Assembly (NCBI RefSeq): GCF_905147365.1
Contig: NC_056422.1
Coordinates: 8,620,501 to 8,684,500, forward strand
Length of the DNA stretch: 64,000 bases
From: Aricia agestis
Lineage: Eukaryota > Arthropoda > Insecta > Lepidoptera > Lycaenidae
Reading direction: 5' to 3'
Position 1 is the stretch's first letter. Each line of letters opens with the position of its first letter. The translations under genes were made by a program, and so were the position numbers. Positions 43,176-53,838 of the stretch are shown here, one piece after another. The notes under the pieces are model-generated. The model searched no databases and was not told the DNA's origin. It worked only from the letters and a program-made list of their open reading frames with translations.

Positions 43176-44120
43176 ATGTCGACCGCGATCGTTATGATCG
43201 TGGCAAAAGCGTCACTCATGACGTCTATTTTCGCTAATGCAAAGCTAAAAACGACCCATCTTAAAGGTGGGTGGGTCGAAGTGGACGTTTTAATAAGATC
43301 ACCAGCTTTTAGGGTATGTTATTCGAATATTCGGGGTAGATTGCAGGCGTCAGAAACTACCATTAGTGATCTACGTAATGAATTATCACCACTAAAAAGT
43401 AATAATTCATTATGTAGGTCACCTGACGCCGCATACGTCACCCATCGCCGGGGCGCACAAGCGATCACGTTTAGCCCGTCAGCATTATCGGACGGGTCAA
43501 CGAACACCGCCGTTGCCGCCCCCGCCCGCGCTCCCCTCCCGGTTGCGCCGACGCCGAGTCCACAGGCGACTCAGCAAAACTACGCAACTGTTGCTGGTCG
43601 CCCCGCACCTCCCCCGCGGGCGCATAAAAATGGGGAAAATGAGAGCTGTAAGGCTTCGGAGAGTCGCAAGACTACGGAGAGCCGCAAGACTAAGTCTTCT
43701 CGACCTGGCAAGGACGAGAGCAGGAGGTGCAATGAGGAGGGCTTCATACTGGTAGAGAGAAGGAAGAAGAAGCCCGCCGCCCGCAACCATCGCGGCACCG
43801 CGCCATATGTACCTGAGCTGCGCCTGCAGAGCGAGGTCCCCGCGACGCCCCTGTACATATCCCGCCTGCACTGGTCCATGGATGTCGAAGACGTCGTGGA
43901 CTACATCAGTAAGAAGACATCCCTCCACTTGAGGGTCGAGCGTCTGCAGTCTCGCCGCAAGGTCAACTTCAGTTCCTTTGTGGTGAGAGTACCGACGCAT
44001 CTTCTCCCGACCTTTGAAGCGGAGGAATTCTGGCCAACTGATGTGGTTTACCGAAGGTTCCGGGGGAGACTCCGGAATAAAGCGCGCGTCACGTCGCCGT
44101 TAATTCGTGATAATGTGTAG
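43176..44120 (+). CDS. ORF1-like protein with FP-C/RRM-like C-terminal domain
   Basis: 314 aa, uninterrupted. Residues 1-60 have no clear motif. About 60-75 'ETTISDLRNELSPLK' is a coiled-coil remnant. 110-190 is Ala/Pro/Ser/Arg-rich linker. 'EEGFILVERRKKKPAARNHR' (about 193-212) is a signature block I recall from many lepidopteran repeat-encoded ORF1-like proteins. The C-terminal 95 residues contain 'PLYISRLHWSMDVEDVVDYI', 'LRVERL' and 'SFVVRVPTHLLPTF', ending 'FWPTDVVYRRFRGRL'. This fold-like pattern matches the C-terminal domain shared with baculovirus FP-type and LINE ORF1 proteins, probably nucleic-acid binding. The start is uncertain: Met 43176 is only the first in frame. Confidence 0.65.
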   Translation: MSTAIVMIVAKASLMTSIFANAKLKTTHLKGGWVEVDVLIRSPAFRVCYSNIRGRLQASETTISDLRNELSPLKSNNSLCRSPDAAYVTHRRGAQAITFSPSALSDGSTNTAVAAPARAPLPVAPTPSPQATQQNYATVAGRPAPPPRAHKNGENESCKASESRKTTESRKTKSSRPGKDESRRCNEEGFILVERRKKKPAARNHRGTAPYVPELRLQSEVPATPLYISRLHWSMDVEDVVDYISKKTSLHLRVERLQSRRKVNFSSFVVRVPTHLLPTFEAEEFWPTDVVYRRFRGRLRNKARVTSPLIRDNV

Positions 44121-44220
44121 TTTGTTAAGTTTATATAATTTTTATGTATGTAAGTCATTAGGGTATTTATTGTATGGGCCTATGTAGCCTGATTTAAATA
44201 AATAAATAATCACATGAGAA
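43176..44220 (+). mobile_element. ORF1-only (half-LINE) retroelement
   Basis: A GC-rich coding block with a 3' UTR of about 100 bp that ends in a TAAA-type tail ('tttaaataaataaataat', about 44192-44210), a classic LINE 3' end. The ORF1-like protein is followed directly by the 3' end, with no RT between. This resembles half-LINEs that keep ORF1 and borrow RT in trans. The 5' boundary is unclear. Confidence 0.6.
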
Positions 44221-44630
44221 AAGTAAAAGGTGCTACGATCGAAAACGGTTTACACTTTACAGCTTTTCTTTTATTGCCCAGCTGTAACCTTAAAATATAC
44301 ATTTTTAAAGTGTATAACGATAAATATTAACTATGTCATTTATAAAGATTTATGTTGATAAAAGTAAAAATGAGAAGTGCTTACTTCGTAGTATTAGCAA
44401 AATAGGTTGTACATGGTTGTACGAAGTTTGTTGTTACTTTTGTTCAGAGTTTTCAGCATTTTTTAAAAAATTTGAATTATTCTATAATATTCGAATTATT
44501 CGAATAGTAAATTTGTCGAATAATAACATTCCCTACCATCTTTATATATGCGAAATAAGCGGTTTAATATAAATTCTAAAAATTATTATAAAATAATAAT
44601 AATAAAGTTAGTAAAATTAGAGGTAATAAA
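44221..44630. other. No gene seen
   Basis: AT-rich. The short frame 44333-44572 lacks any motif. Confidence 0.4.
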
Positions 44631-45268
44631 ACCAGCCAAGTGCGAGTTGGACTTGCCTATGTAGGGTTCCGCAGCATCAATTAGGTTTATTTTTATGAGA
44701 TTAAAAGGGTTTTGATTTATTTTTATGTTTCAGTTGATTTAATGAAAGTTTATTTAATGTTTACCATTTATGACGTATAAAAAAACTACTTGATAGATTT
44801 AGTTCAAACCAATTTTCGTTTGTAGTTTTTTTAGTAATGTACATCATATATTTTTTTTAGACTTATCATGCCCCTACTTTAGAAGTTAGAGGGGGGGGGG
44901 GGGGAGACACACATTTTACCACTTTGGAAGAGTCTCTCTCGCGAACTATTCAGGTTAGAAAAAGATGATGTTAGAAACCTCAATATGATTTTTGAAGACC
45001 TATCCATAGATACCCCACACGTATAAGTTAGATGAAATTTTTTTTTTGTTTCAGGGAACCCCTAAAATTTTTAATAATTTTTCCATTTTTGTACCAAAAT
45101 CTTAATGCGGTTCACAGACTGCATATACTTGCCAATTTTCAATAGTATAGCTCTTATAGTTTCGGAGAAAAGTGGCTGTAACATACGGACGGACAGACAG
45201 ACAGACAGACATGACGAATCTTAGATAAGGGTTCCGTTTTTTACCATTTGGCTACGGAACCCTAAAAA
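44631..45268 (+). mobile_element. CCGGCCAAGTGCGAG-family element with poly-G tract
   Basis: Head 'accagccaagtgcgagttgg', end 'ggctacggaaccctaaaaa', 638 bp, with CAGA run at about 45192-45210. A run of about 15 G lies at 44890-44905. It is closest to the copy at 50848-51177, which is a shorter version of the same sequence. Confidence 0.85.
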
Positions 45269-45352
45269 GGAATAAGAATGGAACGAAAAAAAAACTACGG
45301 TCGTGACTCGTGAGCGTTATCGTTGTTGTAGGTGCTTAGTGGAACGTAACCT

Positions 45353-46139
45353 AAATAAAACAATCGCGATGTATGTTACATTACGTTAAATTTGTAACAT
45401 TGAAAATCTATTCCATTCAGTTGATTAATGAAATAAAACATATTTAATAGTTATTTTTATGTGTCTTTGATAATAAGTGGTAGAAATCAGCAAACGCACT
45501 CAAAACTACATATTCGAAATAAAATATAATCAGCTGATCTATTAAAAATCCGCCATCTTGACCTTATTCACACTCTAAAACACCATTATACTATATTGGT
45601 GATGACCTTGTGTTAGCATTGTGGAAATTTGTATGGAAGTTACATTACAACAGCGTTATACAGGCCCTTTGTCAAAAAAATGATTATTAGTAGAAACAAT
45701 CTTATGCACCGTCTTAGATACACGCTGTGTAACTTTTTATTAGTAAGAGGGTGAGTGTTTAAATATTTAGTAGTTTTACTACAAATTAAATATGTGTATG
45801 CCCGTAAGACACTGACGCATTCGTGCGATGGCCGATGGCGTGCTTGCTCGTGAGTCGTGAGTACTCGTGAGTCACACGACTAGCAAGTAGCAACTAGCAA
45901 CACTCTGCGCGCGTACTTGGCATGACGGTCACCGGTATGTTTCTTCCCGCCACGAACTATTATGTACACTTACTACTTATGTTATTATTGTTTAATAATA
46001 TTAATATGTAATGCGTTGGTAATTTTAGCTTACTTATTTCGTCTCCACATTTAAATTAGGTTCAGATATAATTTATGCAAAAAGTCATATTTTCTATAAT
46101 CGATATTTAGACATAAAAGAAATACTGCCACAGACCAAT
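45353..46139. other. No gene seen
   Basis: Non-coding, with a slightly GC-rich patch of 'gtgagtcgtgagtactcgtg' near 45850-45870. Confidence 0.4.
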
Positions 46140-46143
46140 TTTT

Positions 46144-46431
46144 GTGGAGAGCTTGGATTCATCGTCAGAAAGAAAGCTTCAAGAGTTCCCATCAATCCCA
46201 TGCGAGCTAAAAAAATCTAATCGTGGTCTAAGGATAAAATTAGAGGTAGTTAGAATGTTTTTTCGGCAAAGAAAACGAGGTGCAGATTTTTTTATAAAAC
46301 TTCGGACACACCTTGGTATAAACCATGAACCAAGGTGTTTTGTAACGAATGACGAATCTGATAATAATCCATTAAAATGCGCGACTTATAGTTTGTGGCA
46401 GAAACGTTTAAAATTTAAAAAATGGCCATAA
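46144..46431 (+). other. Unidentified open frame (95 aa)
   Basis: Basic, Lys/Arg-rich frame ending KRLKFKKWP, preceded by 'ctgccacag', which could be a splice acceptor. I recognise no family. It may be a decayed repeat fragment or chance. It lies between repeats with no supporting donor or partner exon. Confidence 0.2.
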
Positions 46432-46440
46432 AATATTGGT

Positions 46441-47692
46441 TTATCCCAGTTCTCCATTACAAAGTCTCACTACATTCTAACGCCCTGTGCCAACGTTACA
46501 CCAATAAGATAAATTACATCAATCAAAAATACTTCGACAAATTATAACACACATAATAATATAATTGTGCGACACACAATAATTTAAAACATTGAGATTC
46601 GACTTCTAGGGATTCGAGTTCGACAAAAACATCCAATACGAAAAAGGTTAAGATACAAGGAGGTACACAAAATTCACAAGAGTTAATAACAAGGTGCATA
46701 CATATAACCAATTAGGAACCGCCGCCAGCCACAGTGAGAGACGAATTCTTCCGTATGACTTCCGAATTTGTTATTTTTCACTGCACTCCATCACTTAGCA
46801 CGGTAAACCGCTTTAACACATTTCTCACTGCACTGTCACTAAAGGGTATCCCCCACTGCAATCCGAGCGATCACTGCAATCCATTATAAGTGGTGGTTCA
46901 CAGGGCTTCACTGTCATGGCGGCGGCGGAGTCCTTTTTATGTGCGGAGACTAATGACATACATGCTTAGTCTAATTATTATTATTTTTGAGCCTCAATAA
47001 CAACAACGATTCAAGCTTGAAGCGAGTTTTTCTGTCAAATTGAAAAATTACAGCGGGTGTTTGTGTTAAACGGATGTAAACAAAGGCGATCGGGGAGGAG
47101 CGACTTATACCGTTTGCAGGCAGGTCACCCCCGCAATAGAAATTAAAGAGCCATTTGCAGATTATCCCAAAAAAGTTTAATTATGTAGCGGTAAAGTTGA
47201 TTTAATACGACGGCTGGCCGCATATTATAGTGTGTTTTTCGTATTGGATTTCAGAATTCGTTTTCCGTATTCGGAATTCCATGAGACTAGTGCAAACGTT
47301 AGTTTTTTTCACGCGCTAACGTTTCCGTTCGGAATAAAGACAACGTGTGCGCACGTTAATGTATTTATTTTATACTGATTCTATGCATTCAGATTTCAGA
47401 ATACGGAAAACGACTTCGGAAATCGTATGCGGAAAACGTGTGTATGCGGCCAGCCTAATGCGCGATTTCTGATGTTTTTTGTCAGCAGTTTATCTAATCA
47501 ATGGCGTTGTTGATTGGTTCATTTTTTGACGCTAGTGAATAGACCAAAATCCGGTCTAAAACAGAAGTAACCAGGAAAAAGTCAGTTATTGGTGATATCC
47601 ACCCGACGGAGTTCTCGAGTTGGCAACGGGCGTTGTAGGCGAAATCAGAAACAATAGGTAATAGCGAAGAAAGTTGAATAGTTGGAAAGATT
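46441..47692. other. Non-coding, likely intron
   Basis: No ORF support. 47255-47460 has scattered inverted bits of 'ttcggaattc' and 'ggaaaacg', perhaps a decayed MITE: 'acgtttccgttcgg' against 'ccgaatacggaaaac'-type words. Confidence 0.35.
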
Positions 47693-47870
47693 GGTTTTTA
47701 TTAAAAATAAAACTCCATTTCTATTATGGTATATATGTCGTAGGATGATTTGATAAATCCGTGTTTTCGCGAAATCCCTAGAATTTTCGCGAAAATTCGA
47801 TTTATCAAATCATCCTACGATGTACCATATATACCATAATAGAAATGGAGTTTTATTTTTAATAAAAACC
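47693..47870. repeat. Long near-perfect palindrome (67/72-bp arms)
   Basis: Left arm 47693-47759 and right arm 47799-47870 are complementary. The outer 44 bp are perfect, and the only major difference is a 5-base insertion (tgtac) in the right arm. The loop of 39 bases contains two copies of 'ttttcgcgaaa'. No coding content. It lies 250 bp from the spen exon, in its downstream intron. Confidence 0.95.
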
Positions 47871-48123
47871 TATAGGTTAATGGCCGAAATTCTCTCCATC
47901 CGAACTTTTACAAGAACAATTTCCCTATCCGCAAAAAGTGCGAAAAACCTTTAATCAGTATTAATCATCATCTTATCTTAATCTCCATTACAATAGGTAA
48001 GCTTATCGTATACATTAATAAGCACACGTCCGATACTTTGTTATCGAATAAAGAATGGATATTCAGAAAACGCCTAACCTAATCTGCAAATGGCTCCCGT
48101 GGCGAAGAAAAAGCAATACTCAC
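47871..48123 (-). other. Intron downstream of the spen exon (proximal part)
   Basis: Begins (minus) with donor GTGAGT at 48123-48118, directly after the exon. No other feature. Confidence 0.6.
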
Positions 48124-48438
48124 GATAGGTGGTAGCGCGAGGTGGAGACAGGAGCGGGTGCAGAATTCACGGAGGATGAAGAACCTGAGTAGCCGGAACC
48201 GGCAGGCGAGGAGCCGGCGGAGGGGGCGCCCGCGGACGATGGTATCGCGGCCGGCTCGTAATACTCCGTGGTGAGGGTTCGCTCGTCGAGCACGTGCTCC
48301 ACGTTGTGAGCCTTCGACGCGGACTTGATGTCCATAAAGGCAACAGTGGCACAGACGCCGCTGTTGGCGCCCCCGCTCGTGTTTGCACTTGCGCTCTCCA
48401 TTCGACCCAATAACTTGACATTCTGGACTCGGCCATAG
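48124..48438 (-). CDS. spen: Internal exon of split ends (spen), second half of RRM1
   Basis: Spen is a large nuclear RNA-binding co-regulator with N-terminal RRMs and a C-terminal SPOC domain. This 315-nt exon is bounded by acceptor 'tctcttgcag' (ending at 48439) and donor GTGAGT (48123-48118). It enters and leaves in the same phase (last base of a codon in, two bases out). It encodes 'YGRVQNVKLLGR' (loop and strand 2-3 of the RRM), an Asn/Gly/Ser-rich insert, then 'GVCATVAFMDIKSASKAHNV' (RNP1-like), 'LDERTLTTEYYEPAAIP', and a Ser/Pro/Gly-rich tail of about 40 residues. The DIKSASKAHN and YEPAAIP blocks are what identify it. The RNP2 half (HLWVGNLP) should be in an upstream exon, not found in this window. 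It is GC-rich (about 60%) against AT-rich flanks. Confidence 0.8.
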
Positions 48439-48910
48439 CTGCAAGAGACGAACCAATTAAAATACACGTTTATGACAATCGCAAAAAGGGCTTTTCAGCT
48501 TTAGGCAAAATATTGATAGATGTTATATTTAATAATAATGTAACATACATTTTAAAAGACAAAAATAACAAAAAAGTTAAACGTGTAATTTAATATGCAA
48601 TAAAGATTGTACGTATTGCGTTTACATGGTAAAAATTTGAATAAACTACGGAACCCTAAAACTCATAACACGATGTATTTTAGTCAAATATTATATTAAT
48701 TTAAGTAGTTAGAGGTACATTACTTTTTACAATAAAATACGAATTCTCTCTCTCTATTCTCTGGTCCAATTTTCAAACTGCTACATCATAATTTGAAAAT
48801 TGGACCGATATTAATTTCGACCATCCTTTTTGCTTCATCCATAAATCATAATTAATCCATTGAGGTAGCTCTATAATATAATAATTATGAGTTACAAGTT
48901 AATAATAATA
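48439..48910 (-). other. Intron upstream of the spen exon (proximal part)
   Basis: Branch/pyrimidine region at 48441-48470 in minus sense. A stray 'ctacggaaccctaaaa' (48646-48661) is the tail of a CCGGCC-family element. At 48768-48812, 'ggtccaattttcaaactg' and 'aatttgaaaattggacc' form a short inverted repeat. Confidence 0.5.
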
Positions 48911-50215
48911 GGTTGGAAAAAAAGTATTTTCGCATTATAATTTATAGTACTTATGTATGAACTTGTCATAAAATCTCTTGGGCTATGCTTAGATACCAAT
49001 TGTATCTGACTGATTTTGGTATAATTAAAAAGTTTTAATTTAACAGAAGACAATTCCAAATTCAAATTAGGTAAATGTGAGATTTTCATTTGTTTTTCTT
49101 ATTGTTAAAATGAGTGTTTCTAATGAAGAAATTCGATACATTTTAAAATTTTATTACAAAAAAAGGTAAAAATGCAACACAAGCCGTGAAAAAAATTTGT
49201 GATGTTTATGGACCTAAATTTAATGCAATCTGTGAGAGTAGCGCAAATTTGGTTTTAGCGTTTTCAATCCGGAAATTTTGATATCAAAGATGCACGTCGC
49301 TCTGGTCGCCCTGTTACGGACAAAACTGATGCCATTTTTGAAAAAGTGGAGCAAGATCGGCATATTAGTAGTCACGATGTAGAACTGGGGATTGGCCACA
49401 AAACGGTTTTGGCGCATTTGAAAAAAGCTGGGTTCACAAAAAAGCTCGATATTTGGGTGCCTCATGAGCTCGCTGAAAGAAACCTAATGAACCATGTACT
49501 CATTTGTGATTCTTTATTACGACGCATTGAAACCGAACCATTTTTGAAGAAGCTGATAACTGGTGATGAAAAGTGGATCACGTACGACAAGAACGTGCGA
49601 AAAAGATCGTGGTCAAAGGCCGGTCAGGCTTCACAGACTGTAGCGAAACCCGGGTTAAATCGCAACAAGGTGATGCTGTGTGTGTGGGTGGGATTGAAAG
49701 GGCATTATTCATTATGAGCTGTTACCGCCAGGCAGGACCATCGATTCTGAACTGTACTGCGAATAACTGATGAGATTAAAGCAAGAAGTTAAGACAAAGC
49801 GGCCGGAATTAATCAACAGGAGGGGTGTGGTTTTTCACCATGATAACGCTAGACCTCACACATCTTTAGCCACTCAGCAAAAATTACGGGAGTTTGGCTG
49901 GGAGGTGTTAATGCATCCGCCGTATAGTCCTGACTCCTGACCTTGCACCTTCAGATTTCCACCTGTTTCGGTCGCTGCAGAATTCCTTAGGCAGTGACAG
50001 GTTCACATCACAAGAGGACTGCCAAAACCATTTGTCGCAGTTTTTTCATCAGAAACCCCAAAATTTTTATAGCAATATGATCATGTCCCTACCAACAAAA
50101 TGGCAAAAAGTTATCGAACAAGATGGCACCTATATACTTTACTCAATTGTAAATAAGCTTTATAAAAGACCTTTTGAATTTTTATATAAAATGCGAAGAA
50201 ACTTTTCCCCCAACC
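48911..50215 (+). mobile_element. Mariner element, decayed transposase, 1305 bp
   Basis: Ends 'ggttggaaaaaaagtatttt' (48911) and complement of 'ggttgggggaaaagtttctt' (50215) are imperfect TIRs flanked by TA. Frames give 'HISSHDVELGIGHKTVLAHL', 'IWVPHEL', 'ITGDEKWITYDK' (first Asp), 'HHDNARPHTSLATQQ' (second Asp), 'MHPPYSPDS' with a frameshift where the third Asp would follow. At least five disruptions. Same family as 834-1358 and 55368-55838. Confidence 0.9.
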
Positions 50216-50377
50216 TAATATAATAATTATTATGAGTTACAACTAAAGCACATTATATTTTACTTATCAGTTGTTTTTAATGTCTGACTCTGTAGTCTTT
50301 ACTCTTAACCGATTTATCTTGTTTGACCTTTAATCCGAACGATAAACGCCAAGACAAGACTCCGAACAGACCACGCT

Positions 50378-50440
<63 letters not shown>
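50378..50440. repeat. (TA)n microsatellite, about 62 bp
   Basis: Uninterrupted TA repeat that replaces the 5' end of the Helitron family B copy following it. In full copies that region reads 'tgtatataaatatata', the likely seed of expansion. Confidence 0.95.
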
Positions 50441-50445
<5 letters not shown>

Positions 50446-50588
50446 GGAATCGGCTCCAACAATTCATGAAATTTAGTATATAGGGGGTTTCGGGGGCGAT
50501 AAATCGATCTAGCTAGGAATAATTTTTGGAAAATGTCATTTTATTCGTGTTTTATCGAATACCGAGCGAAGCTCGGTCAAATAGCTAG
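50441..50588 (+). mobile_element. Helitron family B, 5' replaced by (TA)n
   Basis: From 'atctcggaatcggctccaac' to stem 'ccgagcgaagctcgg' and CTAG at 50585-50588, followed by T. The first 40 bases of the family are gone or turned into the microsatellite. Confidence 0.85.
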
Positions 50589-50847
50589 TAGATCTAAAAG
50601 CTTTCAGAATATGATTGTATAAAAACCAGTACTACAAGTAATATGACTACAAGTGGCTTGTAAAAATTTGTTTTAAACATTGACAGTGCAAACTTTCAAA
50701 ATTAGTTTTTGAAAGTTGGCACTAATGTCAATTTATCAAATCAAAGAATTTTCTGTTTTTATACTTGGGTGTTCGCTGGAGAGATTTTATTAATTTTTAA
50801 GGATAAATTAAAAATTTTATCGTCATTCTCTCACATTGTAAATAAAA

Positions 50848-51177
50848 CCGGCCAAGTGCGAGTTGGACTCGCCCATAAAGGGTTCCGCAGCAGCAATAAG
50901 GTTTATTTTTATAAAATTAAAAGGTTTTTGATTTATTTTTATATTTCAGTTGATTTAATGAAAGTTAATTTAAAGTTTACCATTTATGACGTATAAAAAA
51001 AAATACTTGCTAGATCTTTAATGCGGGTCTACATCTACTTACCAAGTTTGAATAGTACCTATAGCTCTTATAGTTTCGGAAAAAAGTGGATGTGACATAC
51101 GGTCAGACAGACAGACAGACAGACAGACAGACATGATCTATAACGATTCCGTTTTTTGGCTACGGAACCCTAAAAAC
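50848..51177 (+). mobile_element. CCGGCCAAGTGCGAG-family element
   Basis: 330-bp copy, head 'ccggccaagtgcgagttgga', CAGA run 51105-51132, end 'ggctacggaaccctaaaaac'. Relative to 44631-45268 it lacks about 300 internal bases. Confidence 0.85.
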
Positions 51178-51619
51178 TCAAAAGGTATTAAGTTGCACAG
51201 ACAACTTTGCTTTTAGGAGTATTTTCCTTATGCAGAATAAGCAGTGTTTCAAAAGTAAGATTATGAAACGAGTCCTTTATTAACGGTTCTTTATTTCGTC
51301 ATTTCCTGCCCATCATTCCGTCATCGTCAAAATTTATGATTGATTTTAACGATAATTTTAATGATGTGATAATCATGGGGAACCACCACATAATTAAATT
51401 CTAGTAACATAAGTACTCTCAAATTAATATAAAATAAATATAATAAGTACCAAATTATTTCAATATTTTTTTTGTCCGAATTTTCAAATTTCTTGTGAAT
51501 TCTCTATTTTATAATGTAACTTGTGTAACATGCAGATTAAGTTACAATTTATTATAATAAATATATAATATATTACATTTAAATATTATATTTAAATTAT
51601 TTTTAAATATTATATATAA

Positions 51620-51738
51620 CTAGTTGTCCCGGTGAACTTCGTGTCACTTTAAAACCTTCCCTGGACTTCTACTGGTCCAGTCGTTTTCGAGTTTTAGCGC
51701 GACTAACACATTTGAAAATCCATTTTTATATATATAGA
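51620..51738 (-). mobile_element. Short Helitron-like element, 119 bp
   Basis: On minus it starts TCTATATATATAAAAATGG and ends 'aagttcaccgggacaactag' followed by T. A TC start and CTAG|T end mark it as a minimal Helitron. Confidence 0.65.
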
Positions 51739-51808
51739 TGATTTAGGACTGTTAATTTACACAGAAATAAAATATTTTACACGACAGTATATATTAAATA
51801 TTTTTTTT

Positions 51809-51869
51809 AGAAAATGTCATTTAATTCGTGTTTTATCGAATACCGAGCATAGCTCGGTCAAATAGCTAG
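51809..51869 (+). mobile_element. Helitron family B, 3' end only
   Basis: 'ttagaaaatgtcatttaatt' to stem 'ccgagcatagctcgg' and CTAG, then T. Confidence 0.75.
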
Positions 51870-52574
51870 TATGTATTTATAATACGGCAAGAACATTTAT
51901 GAATTTAAGTGAAGTGATACAATAAAATCACAATATTACAATTTACAGTTTAAGAGGATACACCAGGGGCTAGAGAAATGAAAAAAAAAAAATACGTGTA
52001 ATATCTATAGCTGTCTCCCTTACCTCAAGCCTATACCGCAGAAAGCGATAGAGACAACTGCAGAAAATCGACGATTCGTTGTCCCCTGATTCCTTCTCCA
52101 AAACTTAACCGATTGAAGTACTTTTTTCACTAAATATTAAAGAAAAGCTTAAGCTGTGTTCTTATGTTTTGCTTTTTTTGTATAATCTAGCCAAATCTGT
52201 TTTCTGGACGTTTGAACACAGCGGAAAATCTGGCCATTTTTTTGGGGTTTTTGAACGTTTATATCTTATTTAATAATTAAATTATGAAAAAAAAGAAAAC
52301 ATAGGGACGTTGTATTAGTGGCCGTAGATATTTAGGAAAAGAAATATAACTTAACTAGCTTTATTCAGGGAGGAAACAGGGGACAACGTTTGTATGGAAA
52401 AAAGAGCGGTGTGGAATCCTCTTAAAAATTAGCAATGGATTGAATTTGCAATGGATGGAATATTAGATTTTTTTTATAGTAAATAACTGTAAATAAGTTC
52501 GCTCAGCTGTTGGTTTACTAGTAAACAAGATTTTAATCATTTCTTCAGTGAGTGACATAAGCTATAATATTATA

Positions 52575-52609
52575 TTTTATACCCGTGCGAAGCCGGGGCG
52601 GGTCGCTAG
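52575..52609 (+). mobile_element. Helitron 3' terminus
   Basis: 'gcgaagccggggcgggtcgc' then TAG, followed by T, is the 3' end also seen (inverted) at 14016. The 5' limit is not found; 51870-52574 contains no other clear feature. Confidence 0.5.
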
Positions 52610-52613
52610 TTAA

Positions 52614-53838
52614 ATTATACATGATTCATAGATCACACATTAGCATTATAATGAAAAGTAGAAACAAATTATTGTGTAAAGGGAAAAGCAATAAAAGGAT
52701 ATAATAAGAACTAAAATTTTAATTCGTATCTTATACAAATTACAATAAGAGATTTACGATTAAGTCAGACATTAGTCATACATGATATCAATTATCATAT
52801 TATATTATTTATATAATATGTACTAAAATAAATTAAACTATGTAGTTTCTTGCTTTTATAAAACTTTTTCACAATAATTATTACTTCATGATTACGTAAT
52901 GTAAGTACATTTTTTGTAAATATACAATTTTATTAACATACTGCTAGGAGCCGTTGATAAATGGCGTGTTATAAGAACATGTTTTTGACTAATGCGTGGT
53001 AACACGGCGATTAAAATATTATTCATACTCGAGTCTGAGGAAAAAATACCGCATCGAACACGTCCGACCGCCAACCCGGCTCAACCACACGAATACACGA
53101 ATGACGAGCTCCGCGCCGCGCCGGCACCGGGCGCGCATGAAAAGACCAAAGTACAAAAAGTGCGCAGTTGCCGCTTTTAGCGGTGTAGCTGTATCGAACA
53201 ACATGCGACGTTGCCGCTCCGCCAGACTTGCTTTACTACACATAACACAGTACACACCAGTCACCACATACAATGCATACTTCATTCTGTGTTATAATTC
53301 TTCGTATTGAGATAAGTATTGTAGCGATAGGTATTTGTAGTCACAAAAATGTGCGAATGAGTGCGCATTAAAATTAAGTGCCTAATATTACATTTTATGC
53401 ATAGCCAGCATTAAAAACAGCTGAGTTTATGACTTTAAAATTTTATTAACATGTTGATGGGCAGTACCGCCCAAAGACGTAAATATTTAAGGTATATAAT
53501 AGTTTAGGTCAAGCCACAGAGAGTACGCTTCAAGACGATCGATTTCTCATACAAGCATTAGGGTTTAGGTGCGGCTTTTTGTAGTGTCACCGTAGAGGTA
53601 TCTTAGACTTTTGTACTGTCACCATGTAATGAATTACACACACTTAAAGGTCACGCACACATTGAAATTTTTTCGTCCCCTCACGCCGCACACTACGCCT
53701 CGAGACGTCGTCTTTTCATACATTTAGCCTAGTTCTGCGCAGCGGCGGTACGGGTTGCTAAATGGTATCCATAAAAATAAAATCATATTTTGTAGATGGC
53801 GGGTATGGATTCTTATGAACAGCAGCAAAAAAGACTTA
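52614..53838. other. Intron with a CpG-richer patch at 53040-53230
   Basis: Around 53040-53230 the sequence turns GC-rich ('gagctccgcgccgcgccggc') and is open in three overlapping frames, none with a known motif. It might be a non-coding exon or regulatory patch; unproven. Confidence 0.3.

Noticed and set aside
43497..44000. Minus-strand frame of 167 aa over the ORF1-like gene
   Set aside because: Shadow of the GC-rich plus-strand ORF, which carries the recognisable motifs.
43118..45352. Possible TIR pair 'cgttccactaagc' enclosing the ORF1-like element
   Set aside because: Only about 13 bp match well and the flanks (tta and taa) are not a clean direct duplication. It could be a MITE split by insertions, but this is not strong enough to annotate.
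48079..48456. Two alternative minus-strand frames over the spen exon
   Set aside because: They lack the RRM motifs; the frame from 48438 with splice sites on both sides is the coding one.
50277..50462. Minus-strand frame with poly(Ile-Tyr)
   Set aside because: It is the translation of the TA microsatellite.
52996..53310. Overlapping 60-104 aa frames on both strands
   Set aside because: Open in three frames because of a GC-rich patch; no consistent coding signal.
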